Source: Chloroflexota bacterium
Lineage (GTDB): Bacteria > Chloroflexota > FW602-bin22 > JACPRP01
DNA: 26,702 bases
NCBI GenBank assembly: GCA_016210495.1
Contig: JACQUC010000051.1
Span: 1 to 26,702 of the forward strand
Direction of reading: 5' to 3'
The position numbers and the translations under genes are program-made. Positions 7,289-14,801 of this stretch are shown here, one piece after another. Numbering within the stretch: the stretch's first letter is position 1; each line of letters begins with the position of its first letter. The notes below the pieces were generated by a model that worked only from the letters and a program-made list of their open reading frames with translations, did no database searches and had not been told where the DNA came from.

Positions 7289-8722
7289 TTGAGAGCGTAC
7301 GACGACCTGCGCGAGTTCATTCAGGCCTGTGACGAGATCGGCGAGCTGAGGAAGATCGACGGGGCGGATTGGAACCTGGAGATCGGCGCGATAACCGAGC
7401 TGATCAGCGAGAAGAGGGGCCCGGCCCTGCTGTTCGACGACGTTCCCGGCTACGCGAAGGGCTACCGCGTGTTCTCCAACGGCGTCATTACTATCCAGAG
7501 GAGCGCGCTCGCCCTGGGTTTTCCTATGGAGCTTGGCGGCACAGAGCTGCTGAAGCTCTGGCGCCAGAAGTGCAAAGAATATAGGCCGGTTCCTCCCGAA
7601 GAAGTGGGCGATGGCCCCATTCTGGAGAATGTGATCACCGGCGACGATGTCGACCTCTTCAAGTTCCCGGTGCCGAAATGGCACGAGCGCGATGGCGGAC
7701 GCTACATCGGCACCATGTGCGCCGTGATCACGAAGGATCCGGAGGAAGGGTGGGTCAACCTCGGCACCTACCGCACGATGTGCTACGGTGACGGCAAGGC
7801 CACCAGTGTACTGGCCAACCACGGCAAGCACGGCCGTATTATGATCGACAAGTATCACGCCAGGGGCCAGAGCGCGCCCGTGGCCGTGATCGTGGGGCCC
7901 GACCCAATGGTCTGGGCGGCGTCGATGACCTCGATGCCCTGGGGCATGGGCGAGTACGAGTTCGTCGGCTCTTTTATGGGCGCGCCGGTGAAGGTGGTCA
8001 AGGGCCCTCATACCGGCTTGCCGATCTCGGCTAACGCCGAGATCGCCTACGAGGGCGAGATCCCGCCGCTCAGCGTCGAGGCGGGCGACGAAGGGCCCTT
8101 TGGCGAGTGGGGCGGCTACTACTCCGCCACCTTCAAGAAGTCCTGGTTTGTGGTCAAGGTGAAGTCGGTGCTACATAGGAACGACCCCATCCTCGGTGGC
8201 TCACCGCCCGTGCGGCCCCCGGCCGATAACGACTTCGCCCTGCCGTTCAAGATCGCCGGTGCGGTGTGGGACCAACTGGAAGGCTGCGGCATGTCGGGCA
8301 TCAAGGGTGTTTGGCAGTTGGCGATGGAAGGGGGCCCTTCCATCCTCGTCGTTTCCATCAAACAGCAGTACGCCGGCCACGCCAAACAGGTCGGCCTGGC
8401 GGCCACCGCGTGCCGTGCCGGCTGCTACGGCGGCAAGCTCACCATCGTGGTGGACGACGACATCGACATTACCGACACCGAGCAGGTGCTGTGGGCGCTG
8501 GGCACCAGGACGAACGTGGACAACGTGGACATCGTGCGGGGCCTCTGGACGAGCCCCATCGATCCGTCGACGCCGGCGGAGGTGCGCGAGAGTGGCTACC
8601 CGATCAACTCCCGGCTGGTCATCGACGCGTGTCGCCCATATGCCACGTTCAAGCACTTCCCACCCGTCAACGTGTTCGACGAAGAGTACCGGGCCAAGAT
8701 CAGGGAGAAATGGAACATCTAA
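7289..8722 (+). CDS. UbiD-family (de)carboxylase 3
   Basis: This 477-residue UbiD paralog starts with TTG, with TTTGGAGGT five bases upstream. The N-terminus AYDDLREFIQACDEIGEL and the overall length match UbiD 1, which it resembles most in this window (shared motifs DDVDLFKFPVPKWHERDGGRYIGT and NLDF/KFPVPKxH). Predicted site residues are N157 and R162 in NLGTYR, H181, the Glu in GEYEF, and E268 and E273 in EGPFGEWGGY. All are canonical, so it should be an active prenylated-FMN enzyme. It is followed after 12 bases by the amidohydrolase gene. UbiD enzymes often sit beside amidohydrolase-2 genes in aromatic-acid pathways; which ring acid is used here cannot be read from sequence. Confidence 0.93.
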   Translation: MRAYDDLREFIQACDEIGELRKIDGADWNLEIGAITELISEKRGPALLFDDVPGYAKGYRVFSNGVITIQRSALALGFPMELGGTELLKLWRQKCKEYRPVPPEEVGDGPILENVITGDDVDLFKFPVPKWHERDGGRYIGTMCAVITKDPEEGWVNLGTYRTMCYGDGKATSVLANHGKHGRIMIDKYHARGQSAPVAVIVGPDPMVWAASMTSMPWGMGEYEFVGSFMGAPVKVVKGPHTGLPISANAEIAYEGEIPPLSVEAGDEGPFGEWGGYYSATFKKSWFVVKVKSVLHRNDPILGGSPPVRPPADNDFALPFKIAGAVWDQLEGCGMSGIKGVWQLAMEGGPSILVVSIKQQYAGHAKQVGLAATACRAGCYGGKLTIVVDDDIDITDTEQVLWALGTRTNVDNVDIVRGLWTSPIDPSTPAEVRESGYPINSRLVIDACRPYATFKHFPPVNVFDEEYRAKIREKWNI

Positions 8723-8734
8723 GGAGGAAGACTG

Positions 8735-9589
8735 ATGCCTCAAAAGAGGCCCGCATACGAGCAATACGACATCATCATCGATTCACACGCGCACATCTTT
8801 GACGTTCCCGAGCCGTCGTGGAACTACCCGCCCTTCACCGCCGAGAAAATGATCGAGTTTATGGACGGCCCTTACACGGTCGCGGGCGAGACGCGCAAAG
8901 TGGGGCTGGCCCTCTGCCAACCCACGCCGGGAGTGACCATTCTACCCGACTGGGATATTCCCAAGCAGCACGAGTACGTCGTAGAGGCCGTGCGAAAGCA
9001 CCCCGATCGTCTGGTGGGCTGCATGATGATCAACCCGCACTACGGCCTGGAGAACGCCTTCCGTGAGCTCGAGCGGCTGGTGACCGAGGAAGGGTTCCGC
9101 TGCATCAAGCTCCATCCGGCTTTCCACCGGTACTGGCCCAACAAGCAGAAGGACCTGACCTATCCGATTCTGGAGCAGGCCCGCCGGTTCAATATCCCCG
9201 TTCTGGTGCATACGGGCGAGCCGCCCTACTCTATGCCCTCCCTGTTGGGCCCTGTGGCCGAGGATTTCCCCGACGTCCCCATTATGCTGGCTCATTTTGG
9301 CATCCAGATGATAGGCTACTCTCACGAGGCCATCGAGGTGGCGCGGAAGCACGACAACGTATTCCTGGGCACCGATTGGGCACATCTCAACCGCTTGAAA
9401 GAGGGCATCACCACCCTGGGCGCCAGCAAGCTCGTCTTCGGCTCCGACAGCCCCTACACCGAAATCGGCGTCGGCCTCCGCACCCTCGAGGTGCTGTGCT
9501 GGGACGGGCCGCTGGGGGTCAAAATGAGCGAGGCGGATCGCGAAGATATCTTCGGGCACAACCTGGCCAGGTTAATGGGCCTGAAGTAA
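8735..9589 (+). CDS. Amidohydrolase-2 family metal-dependent hydrolase/decarboxylase
   Basis: This is a 284-residue TIM-barrel protein of the ACMSD/gamma-resorcylate-decarboxylase branch of the amidohydrolase superfamily. The metal ligands are visible in order: H18 and H20 in DSHAH, H159 in PVLVHTGE, H187 in IMLAHFG, and D238 in VFGSDSPY. KLHP at 125-128 is the usual second-strand motif. The length is normal for the family. Members either hydrolyse C-O and C-N bonds or decarboxylate aromatic acids such as resorcylate and aminocarboxymuconate semialdehyde. The ATG is preceded by AAGGAGGAAG, and the enamidase-like gene follows nine bases after the stop, so it belongs to the same operon. It may act before or after the UbiD steps. 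Confidence 0.9.
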   Translation: MPQKRPAYEQYDIIIDSHAHIFDVPEPSWNYPPFTAEKMIEFMDGPYTVAGETRKVGLALCQPTPGVTILPDWDIPKQHEYVVEAVRKHPDRLVGCMMINPHYGLENAFRELERLVTEEGFRCIKLHPAFHRYWPNKQKDLTYPILEQARRFNIPVLVHTGEPPYSMPSLLGPVAEDFPDVPIMLAHFGIQMIGYSHEAIEVARKHDNVFLGTDWAHLNRLKEGITTLGASKLVFGSDSPYTEIGVGLRTLEVLCWDGPLGVKMSEADREDIFGHNLARLMGLK

Positions 9590-9598
9590 GGAGGCACC

Positions 9599-10834
9599 AT
9601 GTCGAAGACGGTCCTGAAGAATACTGGCGCCATCGTATCGGGGGATCTGCGCGAGCCCCTGCTGCCCGGTGACACCATCGTCGTCGAGGACGGCCGCTTT
9701 GCTGCCATCGGCTACGCCGGTCGACTCGATCTGACCAACGCCGATACAGTGCTGGACATCCAGCAAATGACCGTGGCGCCAGGACTGATCGATCCCCACG
9801 TACACGTGGTCGTGGGCGACTGGACGCCGCGCCAGACCGCGTTCGGCTGGATGGAGGGGGCGCTACAGGCCGGCGTCACCACCGCCATCAGCCAGGGCGC
9901 AGCCCACGTGCAGGGCATGCCGCCCCTGGGCAAGGCTACTAAGGCGCTGTCGCTGACCCTGGCTTACACCTACCAGAACTTTCGCCCCGGCGGCATGAAG
10001 GTTCACGGCGGCTCGGTGATCCTGGAGAGCGGGCTCGACGAGGCGGATTTCCGCGAGATGCACGAGGCCGGCGTGCGCACGATAGCCGAGATCGGCGGCG
10101 CCGGCATCACCGATCCCGAGGAGGTCCTTGCCATGGTGCGCATCGCGCGCAACCTGGGCTGGACCGTTCCGGTGCACCTGGGGGCCAAGTCCATCCCCGG
10201 CTCGGTTTCGCTTATCACGGCGGAGAGCGTCCTCCGCTACGAGCCCGACCTGCTCGTCCACGTTAACGGCGGCTCCACAGCAGCACCATGGCCGGAGATC
10301 GAGAAGACGATCACGCAGTCGCAGGTAATGCTGGAAGTGATCTACTCCGGCAACACGGCAGTTGGCCACAGGGTCATTCGACTGCTGCGTGAGCGTGGCG
10401 AGCTGCATCGGCTGCTGCTGGGATCGGACACCCCCACCTGCTTCGGCGTGGTGCCCAACGCCATCCTGCGCACCGTGGTGGACATCTCCTCTGTGCACGG
10501 CATACCGGCCGCCCAGGCCTGGGCCTTCGCGACCGGCAACGTCGCCAAGGTCTACAAGCTGGACGTCGGCTTGATTCGCCCTGGCGCACCGGCCGATCTC
10601 GTGGTTGTCCATCCCGCGGACGATGCCTGCACCGACAACGGCCTGGCCTGCATCGAGTACGGCGACACGCCTTCCATCAATTTGATCATGGTCGACGGGC
10701 GCGTCGTCGCCGAGCACGCTCGCAATACCCGCATCTCGTCCCTGAAGGTGCTGGTGGAAAAGTACACGCCTCCGGCTGGCGGTGGTCGCGCCGAGGACGT
10801 GCTGTACCCGGGCATCTTCCGGGGTGGGCGGTAG
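9599..10834 (+). CDS. Enamidase-like cyclic amidohydrolase
   Basis: This 411-residue amidohydrolase-1 family protein resembles, as far as I remember that sequence, the Eubacterium barkeri enamidase of nicotinate fermentation, which opens 1,4,5,6-tetrahydro-6-oxonicotinate to 2-formylglutarate and ammonia. Shared features are the N-terminal pattern KN.G.IVSGD, DTIVVEDG, a GDW.PRQ segment after the first metal motif, and the binuclear site H67/H69 (DPHVHV), E164, H193 (VPVHLG), H221 (LLVHVNGG) and D277 (LLGSDTPT). The bridging group appears to be Glu, as in enamidase, rather than a carboxylated Lys. AAGGAGG precedes the ATG. Neighbours include a molybdenum hydroxylase and reductase candidates, the other activities of that pathway. 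The exact ring substrate may differ from oxonicotinate. Confidence 0.85.
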   Translation: MSKTVLKNTGAIVSGDLREPLLPGDTIVVEDGRFAAIGYAGRLDLTNADTVLDIQQMTVAPGLIDPHVHVVVGDWTPRQTAFGWMEGALQAGVTTAISQGAAHVQGMPPLGKATKALSLTLAYTYQNFRPGGMKVHGGSVILESGLDEADFREMHEAGVRTIAEIGGAGITDPEEVLAMVRIARNLGWTVPVHLGAKSIPGSVSLITAESVLRYEPDLLVHVNGGSTAAPWPEIEKTITQSQVMLEVIYSGNTAVGHRVIRLLRERGELHRLLLGSDTPTCFGVVPNAILRTVVDISSVHGIPAAQAWAFATGNVAKVYKLDVGLIRPGAPADLVVVHPADDACTDNGLACIEYGDTPSINLIMVDGRVVAEHARNTRISSLKVLVEKYTPPAGGGRAEDVLYPGIFRGGR

Positions 10835-10862
10835 TTCACACTGACGGAAAGGAGAAAATACG

Positions 10863-11534
10863 TTGGCTAGAGGCCCTCTGGAAGGCGATCTATCTTTCAT
10901 TCAGCAAAAGGCGGTGGTTCCCGGCGAAGTCGTCGAGGAGATACTGCTGCCCGCAAGAGGCTACCTGCCCGGCCGCGAGGTGAAGAAGGGCCAGGTCATC
11001 CGCATCATCGACGTCGAGGGGCAGCAGGTTGCCGACGTGATCCTCTGGGATGCCAGCGATCTCGAGGACTGCTCTTCTTGCACCAACATTATGCTCGTCC
11101 ACAAGAGATGGCAAATAGGCAAAGGAGACTCCATCTGGTCCAAGTACTGCAAGAAGCTGGCGACCATCGTCGACGACACCTGCGGCGTGCACTGGTTCGG
11201 TGGCGGCTTCTGCAACGAGGAGGTCAACGCTGTGCGGTACGGCGTGCATGGCACCGTCAACTGCCGCGACAACCTCATCGCCGCGATGAAGGGCTACGGA
11301 CTCACGGGTGCAGATATTCAGGTCGACGCCTGTTTCTGTCCCTTTATGAACGCCCCCTACGCGCCCGACGGTTCCTTCATGATTCAGGAGCCGGTCAGCA
11401 AACCCGGGGACTACATCGACCTATTGGCCGAGATGGACGTGATACTGGCCATCTCCAACTGCCCGTCCGAAAGAAACCCGTGCAACGCCTTCAGCCCCAG
11501 CCGGCTGAAGGTGGTCATCTACAACCCAATGTAG
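10863..11534 (+). CDS. DUF1989 (urea carboxylase-associated / carboxyguanidine deiminase-like) protein
   Basis: This is a 223-residue protein with the DUF1989 signature: VIRIIDVEGQQVADVILWD near 43-61, a Cys-rich core (DTCGVHWFGGGFCNEE, NCRDN, DACFCPFMN), SKPGDYIDLLAEMDVILAISNCP, and a closing PSRLKVVIYNP. Known family members include the two subunits of carboxyguanidine deiminase, which work with urea/guanidine carboxylase; no carboxylase is in this window. A single copy inside an amidohydrolase/Mo-hydroxylase operon suggests a C-N bond step on an open-chain or cyclic intermediate, which is inference. The start is TTG behind AAGGAGAAAA. Its TAG stop lies inside a decayed palindromic repeat (11531-11559), so the original C-terminus may have been slightly altered. 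Confidence 0.85.
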   Translation: MARGPLEGDLSFIQQKAVVPGEVVEEILLPARGYLPGREVKKGQVIRIIDVEGQQVADVILWDASDLEDCSSCTNIMLVHKRWQIGKGDSIWSKYCKKLATIVDDTCGVHWFGGGFCNEEVNAVRYGVHGTVNCRDNLIAAMKGYGLTGADIQVDACFCPFMNAPYAPDGSFMIQEPVSKPGDYIDLLAEMDVILAISNCPSERNPCNAFSPSRLKVVIYNPM

Positions 11535-11559
11535 AGACGACCCGGCGGGTGGTCTCACG
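11531..11559. repeat. Decayed copy of the 7201-7229 palindrome, overlapping a stop codon
   Basis: The first 20 bases are identical to 7201-7220 (GTAGAGACGACCCGGCGGGT). The right arm carries changes (GGTCTCACG), so the hairpin is imperfect. The stop codon of the DUF1989 gene (11532-11534) lies in the left arm. Confidence 0.8.
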
Positions 11560-11560
11560 C

Positions 11561-11775
11561 GCATCGACTTGAGATCAGTGCCGATACAACGGATATCGGC
11601 TGGGGACGCAGTTAACGTAGGGGCGAACGGCGTTCGCCCTCAGCGTTGGTACGCACGTGTGAGAATTCGACTTGTACACCGATGAGGGCATACCTGACCG
11701 ACGTTTTGCAGCCTGGACGGGAATGTCTGTCAGATCGAAGGACCGTTAGGGCGAACGCCGTTCGCCCCTACATTA
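11561..11775 (+). repeat. Copy A of a ~215-bp noncoding element with palindromic ends
   Basis: This element fills most of the 312-base gap before the Mo-hydroxylase gene. A left segment (GCATC..., CAGTGCCGAT...ATCGGC) is followed by a core of about 155 bases bounded by GTAGGGGCGAAC-GGC-GTTCGCCC (11617-11639) and GGGCGAAC-GCC-GTTCGCCCCTAC (11749-11771). The reverse complement of 22662-22878 aligns along its whole length, sharing CAGTGCCGAT, ATCGGC.GG.GACGC, GTTGGTAC, CCGACGTTT and CTGGAC in the same order with similar spacing. No open frame is shared. It resembles a MITE or another structured repeat. The rest of the gap (11776-11846) holds only the GGAGG ribosome site. Confidence 0.75.
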
Positions 11776-11846
11776 TGTAAGGTAACGGTCGTAACCTAGG
11801 CAACCGTAATAGGATGCAAGGCTAGGCTTGTGAAGGAGGCGTCCCG

Positions 11847-14669
11847 ATGGAGCTGTACGTCAACGGAAAGCTCACCGTAGCCCACGCGCCCCCCGAGCTT
11901 AGCCTTCTGCGTTTCTTGCGTGATCACCTGCGCCTCACGGGCACCAAGAACGGGTGCAGCGAAGGACACTGCGGAACCTGCACGGTACTCGTGGATGGCC
12001 AGCCCACACGTAGTTGCCTGTTGAAGTTGGCTCAAGCTAAGGGCAAACGGGTGGAGACCATCGAGGGTATTGCGCAAGATGGGCAACTGCACCCCCTGCA
12101 ACGAGCCCTCATCGACGTCGGTGCGATCCAATGCGGCTTCTGCATCCCGGGCATGGTCATCTCCGGCAAGGCCTTGCTCGACCGCAACCTTCAGCCCTCG
12201 ACACAGGAGATAAGGGAAGCCCTTCGCCTGAACCTGTGTCGCTGCGGGGGCTACCTCAAGATCATCGAGGCCGTTCAGAGTGCGGCCAGGGTGCTGATCG
12301 GCAAAGCCGGCCCCGAGGCCCCAACCCGGTACGTTGGCAAACTAGTGGGCGTTTCGGCGCCCGATAAGGAGGGCGAGCTCAAGGCTACGGGAGAGCTGGA
12401 GTTTGCCGACGACATCTATGCGGACGGGATGCTCTTTGGCAAAGTCCTGCTGGCTCGACACCCTCACGCCGAGATCCTTGCCCTCGACACCTCCCAGGCC
12501 GAAAGGATGCCTGGCGTAGCCACCGTGCTGACGGCCGGGGACGTGCCGGGACGCGAGACCTTCGGCGCGCTGGTGCCGGATCAACCGGTCCTCGCCAACA
12601 CGAGGGTCCGTTTCCTGGGCGATGTGGTCGCGGCGGTCTTCGCCGAGAGCCTGGCAGAAGCGGAACAGGCGCGCGACGCCGTCGATGTGGAGTATCGTAC
12701 CCTCCCGGTTGTTTCCAGCCCGGAGGAGGCCCTGAGGGCGGACGCCCCCAGGCTAAGCCAACAGGGCAACGTGTGCGCTCACGTACACCTGGCGGCCGTC
12801 GGCGATGTGGAGAAGGGTTTCGCGCAGGCCGACGTCGTCGTCGAAGGGGACTATACCACGCCCTTTGTAGAACACGGCTATCTGGAGCCGGAGGCCGCCG
12901 TGGCGATTCCCTCGCCGGACGGACGGGTCACGATCCACTGCCCCACGCAGGGACCTTTCGTCAGTCGCATCGGGATCGCGACCTTCTTGAACGTTTCCCA
13001 GGAATCCGTGCGGATCGTCTGCACGCCTCTGGGCGGTGGGTTCGGCGGCAAGACAGACATAACTGCACCAGCTCTAGCGGCTCTCGCGGCGTTGCGCACC
13101 GGCAGGCCCTGCAAGCTAACGCTGACTCGCGCCGAGTCGTTGCTTATGTCCACCAAGAAACACGCCTCGGCGCTTCACTACAAGGTGGGCGCCACCAAAG
13201 ACGGTTCCCTGACGGCGGTGGAAGCAAACATCGTGCTGGATGCCGGCCCCTACACCAATCTGAGCCTCCGTGTTCTCGAGCAGGCCTGCGTTTTCGCGTG
13301 CGGGCCCTACGTAGTGCCCAACGTACGCATCGAGGGATTGGCGGTACACACCAACAACGGCAATGGCGGGGCTATGCGCGGCTTGGGGATCAACCAGGTG
13401 GCCTTCGCGATGGAATCGTGCCTGGACATTCTGGCCCGCAAGCTCCGGATGGATCCTTTCGAGCTGCGCCTCCGCAACGCGCTGGAGGTCGGCAAGTCGA
13501 CGATTACCGGGGAGATCCTGAGGGCCAGCGTGCCTGTCAAGGAGACCTTGGAGGCCGCCCGCGCCAGCCTGCGGGCGATGTCTTCCGTCAAGAGCGACAA
13601 GAAGATCGGTATAGGCGTGGCGGCAGGGTTCAAGAACGTGGGCCAGGGCAAAGGGACCGTGGACGACGCGGGCGCTATCGTCGAGCTGACCGAGGAGGGA
13701 GACGTCCTGGCACGGGTTTCGACAGTGGACATGGGCCAGGGGAATCGCACCATCCTGGCTCAGTTGGCCGCGGAAGTAATTGGCGTAGGGTACGACAGGA
13801 TTAAGCTGATCACCGGAGATACAGACCTCGTGCCCCGGTGCACAGGCATCGCGGCCGGTGAGAGACAGACTTTTTGCGCCGGCAACGCCATCCTGGGCGC
13901 GGCCCGCCTGTTCCGTGACAGAGTACTGTCATACGTGGCGCAGGGATACGATGTTCCGATTGAAGAACTGGCCATCGAGGACGACCGCGTGGTGGCCGGG
14001 GACAGCGTCCTTCTGACGTTAGGGGAGTTGGGGCAGTTTACAGCAAAAGAGGGAGAGGTCCTTCGGGCGGACTACTTCTACGTTGCGCCGAAGACCTACA
14101 CCTTCTCTGACCTCGACGTTCGATTCTTTGGGAATCCTGCCACGCGCGACGGCAAGGTCCTGGATCGTTCTCAGATCAGCGCCGAGGAGTACCGAAACTA
14201 TCCATCCTACGCCTATACCACGCACGTCGCCATCGTCGAGGTGGACGAGAGGACGGGCGCGGTTAAGGTTCTCAAGGTAATTGCCGCTCACGACGTCGGC
14301 CGCATCCTGAACCCCTCGAAGATAGAAGGCCAGTTGCAGGGCGCCACCATTATGGGCCTGGGATACGCGCTGAAGGAAGAGTACAGGTTGGAGAAAGGCA
14401 TCCCACTCACCAAGAATCTGGGCCAGTGCCACATTCCGACGATCAAAGACGCGCCGGAGATCGAATGTCTCATCGTCGAAGACCCCGATCCCAACGGGCC
14501 ACTGGGAGCCAAGGGCATCTCGGAGGTGGCGACGGTGCCCATTACGCCGGCTATTGCCAACGCCGTCTACGATGCTGTAGGCGTGCGCATCACCAGTCTG
14601 CCGATTACCCGGCAGAAAGTAACGGACGCTCTAAAAAGAAGGGAGGACAGCCAAAATGTCACGGCCTAG
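11847..14669 (+). CDS. Fused [2Fe-2S]/molybdopterin hydroxylase (xanthine dehydrogenase/Mop family)
   Basis: This is a 940-residue single-chain enzyme. The first 160 residues hold two [2Fe-2S] clusters: a plant-type one with C37, C42, C45 and C57, and a helical one with C96, C99, C131 and C133. The remainder is the molybdopterin-cytosine-dinucleotide subunit, with GGGFGGK near 396, AMRGLG near 509-514, VGRILNP near the end and a catalytic Glu at about 893 in GAKGISE. The order FeS then Mo without a flavin domain matches Desulfovibrio aldehyde oxidoreductase (Mop), which passes electrons to flavodoxin or ferredoxin. Relatives hydroxylate N-heterocycles (nicotinate, xanthine, quinoline) or oxidise aldehydes. 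Beside an enamidase homolog, ring hydroxylation next to nitrogen is a good guess. The ATG has GGAGG upstream. The last 14 bases overlap a binding-protein scar. Confidence 0.92.
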   Translation: MELYVNGKLTVAHAPPELSLLRFLRDHLRLTGTKNGCSEGHCGTCTVLVDGQPTRSCLLKLAQAKGKRVETIEGIAQDGQLHPLQRALIDVGAIQCGFCIPGMVISGKALLDRNLQPSTQEIREALRLNLCRCGGYLKIIEAVQSAARVLIGKAGPEAPTRYVGKLVGVSAPDKEGELKATGELEFADDIYADGMLFGKVLLARHPHAEILALDTSQAERMPGVATVLTAGDVPGRETFGALVPDQPVLANTRVRFLGDVVAAVFAESLAEAEQARDAVDVEYRTLPVVSSPEEALRADAPRLSQQGNVCAHVHLAAVGDVEKGFAQADVVVEGDYTTPFVEHGYLEPEAAVAIPSPDGRVTIHCPTQGPFVSRIGIATFLNVSQESVRIVCTPLGGGFGGKTDITAPALAALAALRTGRPCKLTLTRAESLLMSTKKHASALHYKVGATKDGSLTAVEANIVLDAGPYTNLSLRVLEQACVFACGPYVVPNVRIEGLAVHTNNGNGGAMRGLGINQVAFAMESCLDILARKLRMDPFELRLRNALEVGKSTITGEILRASVPVKETLEAARASLRAMSSVKSDKKIGIGVAAGFKNVGQGKGTVDDAGAIVELTEEGDVLARVSTVDMGQGNRTILAQLAAEVIGVGYDRIKLITGDTDLVPRCTGIAAGERQTFCAGNAILGAARLFRDRVLSYVAQGYDVPIEELAIEDDRVVAGDSVLLTLGELGQFTAKEGEVLRADYFYVAPKTYTFSDLDVRFFGNPATRDGKVLDRSQISAEEYRNYPSYAYTTHVAIVEVDERTGAVKVLKVIAAHDVGRILNPSKIEGQLQGATIMGLGYALKEEYRLEKGIPLTKNLGQCHIPTIKDAPEIECLIVEDPDPNGPLGAKGISEVATVPITPAIANAVYDAVGVRITSLPITRQKVTDALKRREDSQNVTA

Positions 14670-14796
14670 CATTCGACTCATTGCCATTGCACTGGGTATC
14701 CTTGCCAGCCTCCAGAAGGATCGTAGCGACATAAACGTGCTAGTGGACCACTCGTTTGCCAAATATGCTGCCGAGCAGTTGGGGGCGTACAGGTAG
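14656..14796 (+). pseudogene. Internally deleted substrate-binding-protein gene (signal peptide joined to C-terminal tail)
   Basis: A 46-codon frame starts at ATG 14656 with GGAGG ten bases upstream, inside the end of the Mo-hydroxylase gene. Residues 1-19 look like the start of a lipoprotein signal peptide (MSRPSIRLIAIALGILASL) without the lipobox Cys. They run straight into a tail, SFAKYAAEQLGAYR, that matches the end of the intact binding protein at 4617-5819 (SFAKYAVEQLGPYR), with CAGAAGGA and AAATATGCTG shared at the DNA level. About 350 codons are missing and the frame is kept. The best reading is a deletion scar of a second binding-protein gene. Translation may persist and couple the hydroxylase to the OYE gene, which starts five bases after the stop. 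Confidence 0.8.
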
Positions 14797-14801
14797 GCTT
14801 A

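Noticed and set aside
9863..10900. 345-codon minus-strand frame opposite the enamidase-like gene
   Set aside because: Antisense shadow; the plus-strand gene has clear metal motifs and ribosome sites.
11617..11771. Insertion sequence with a transposase
   Set aside because: The interval is only 155 bases and has no coding frame; at most a nonautonomous element.
12773..13804. 343-codon plus-strand frame inside the Mo-hydroxylase gene
   Set aside because: Out-of-frame shadow dominated by Arg and Gly; the enclosing frame has the conserved motifs.
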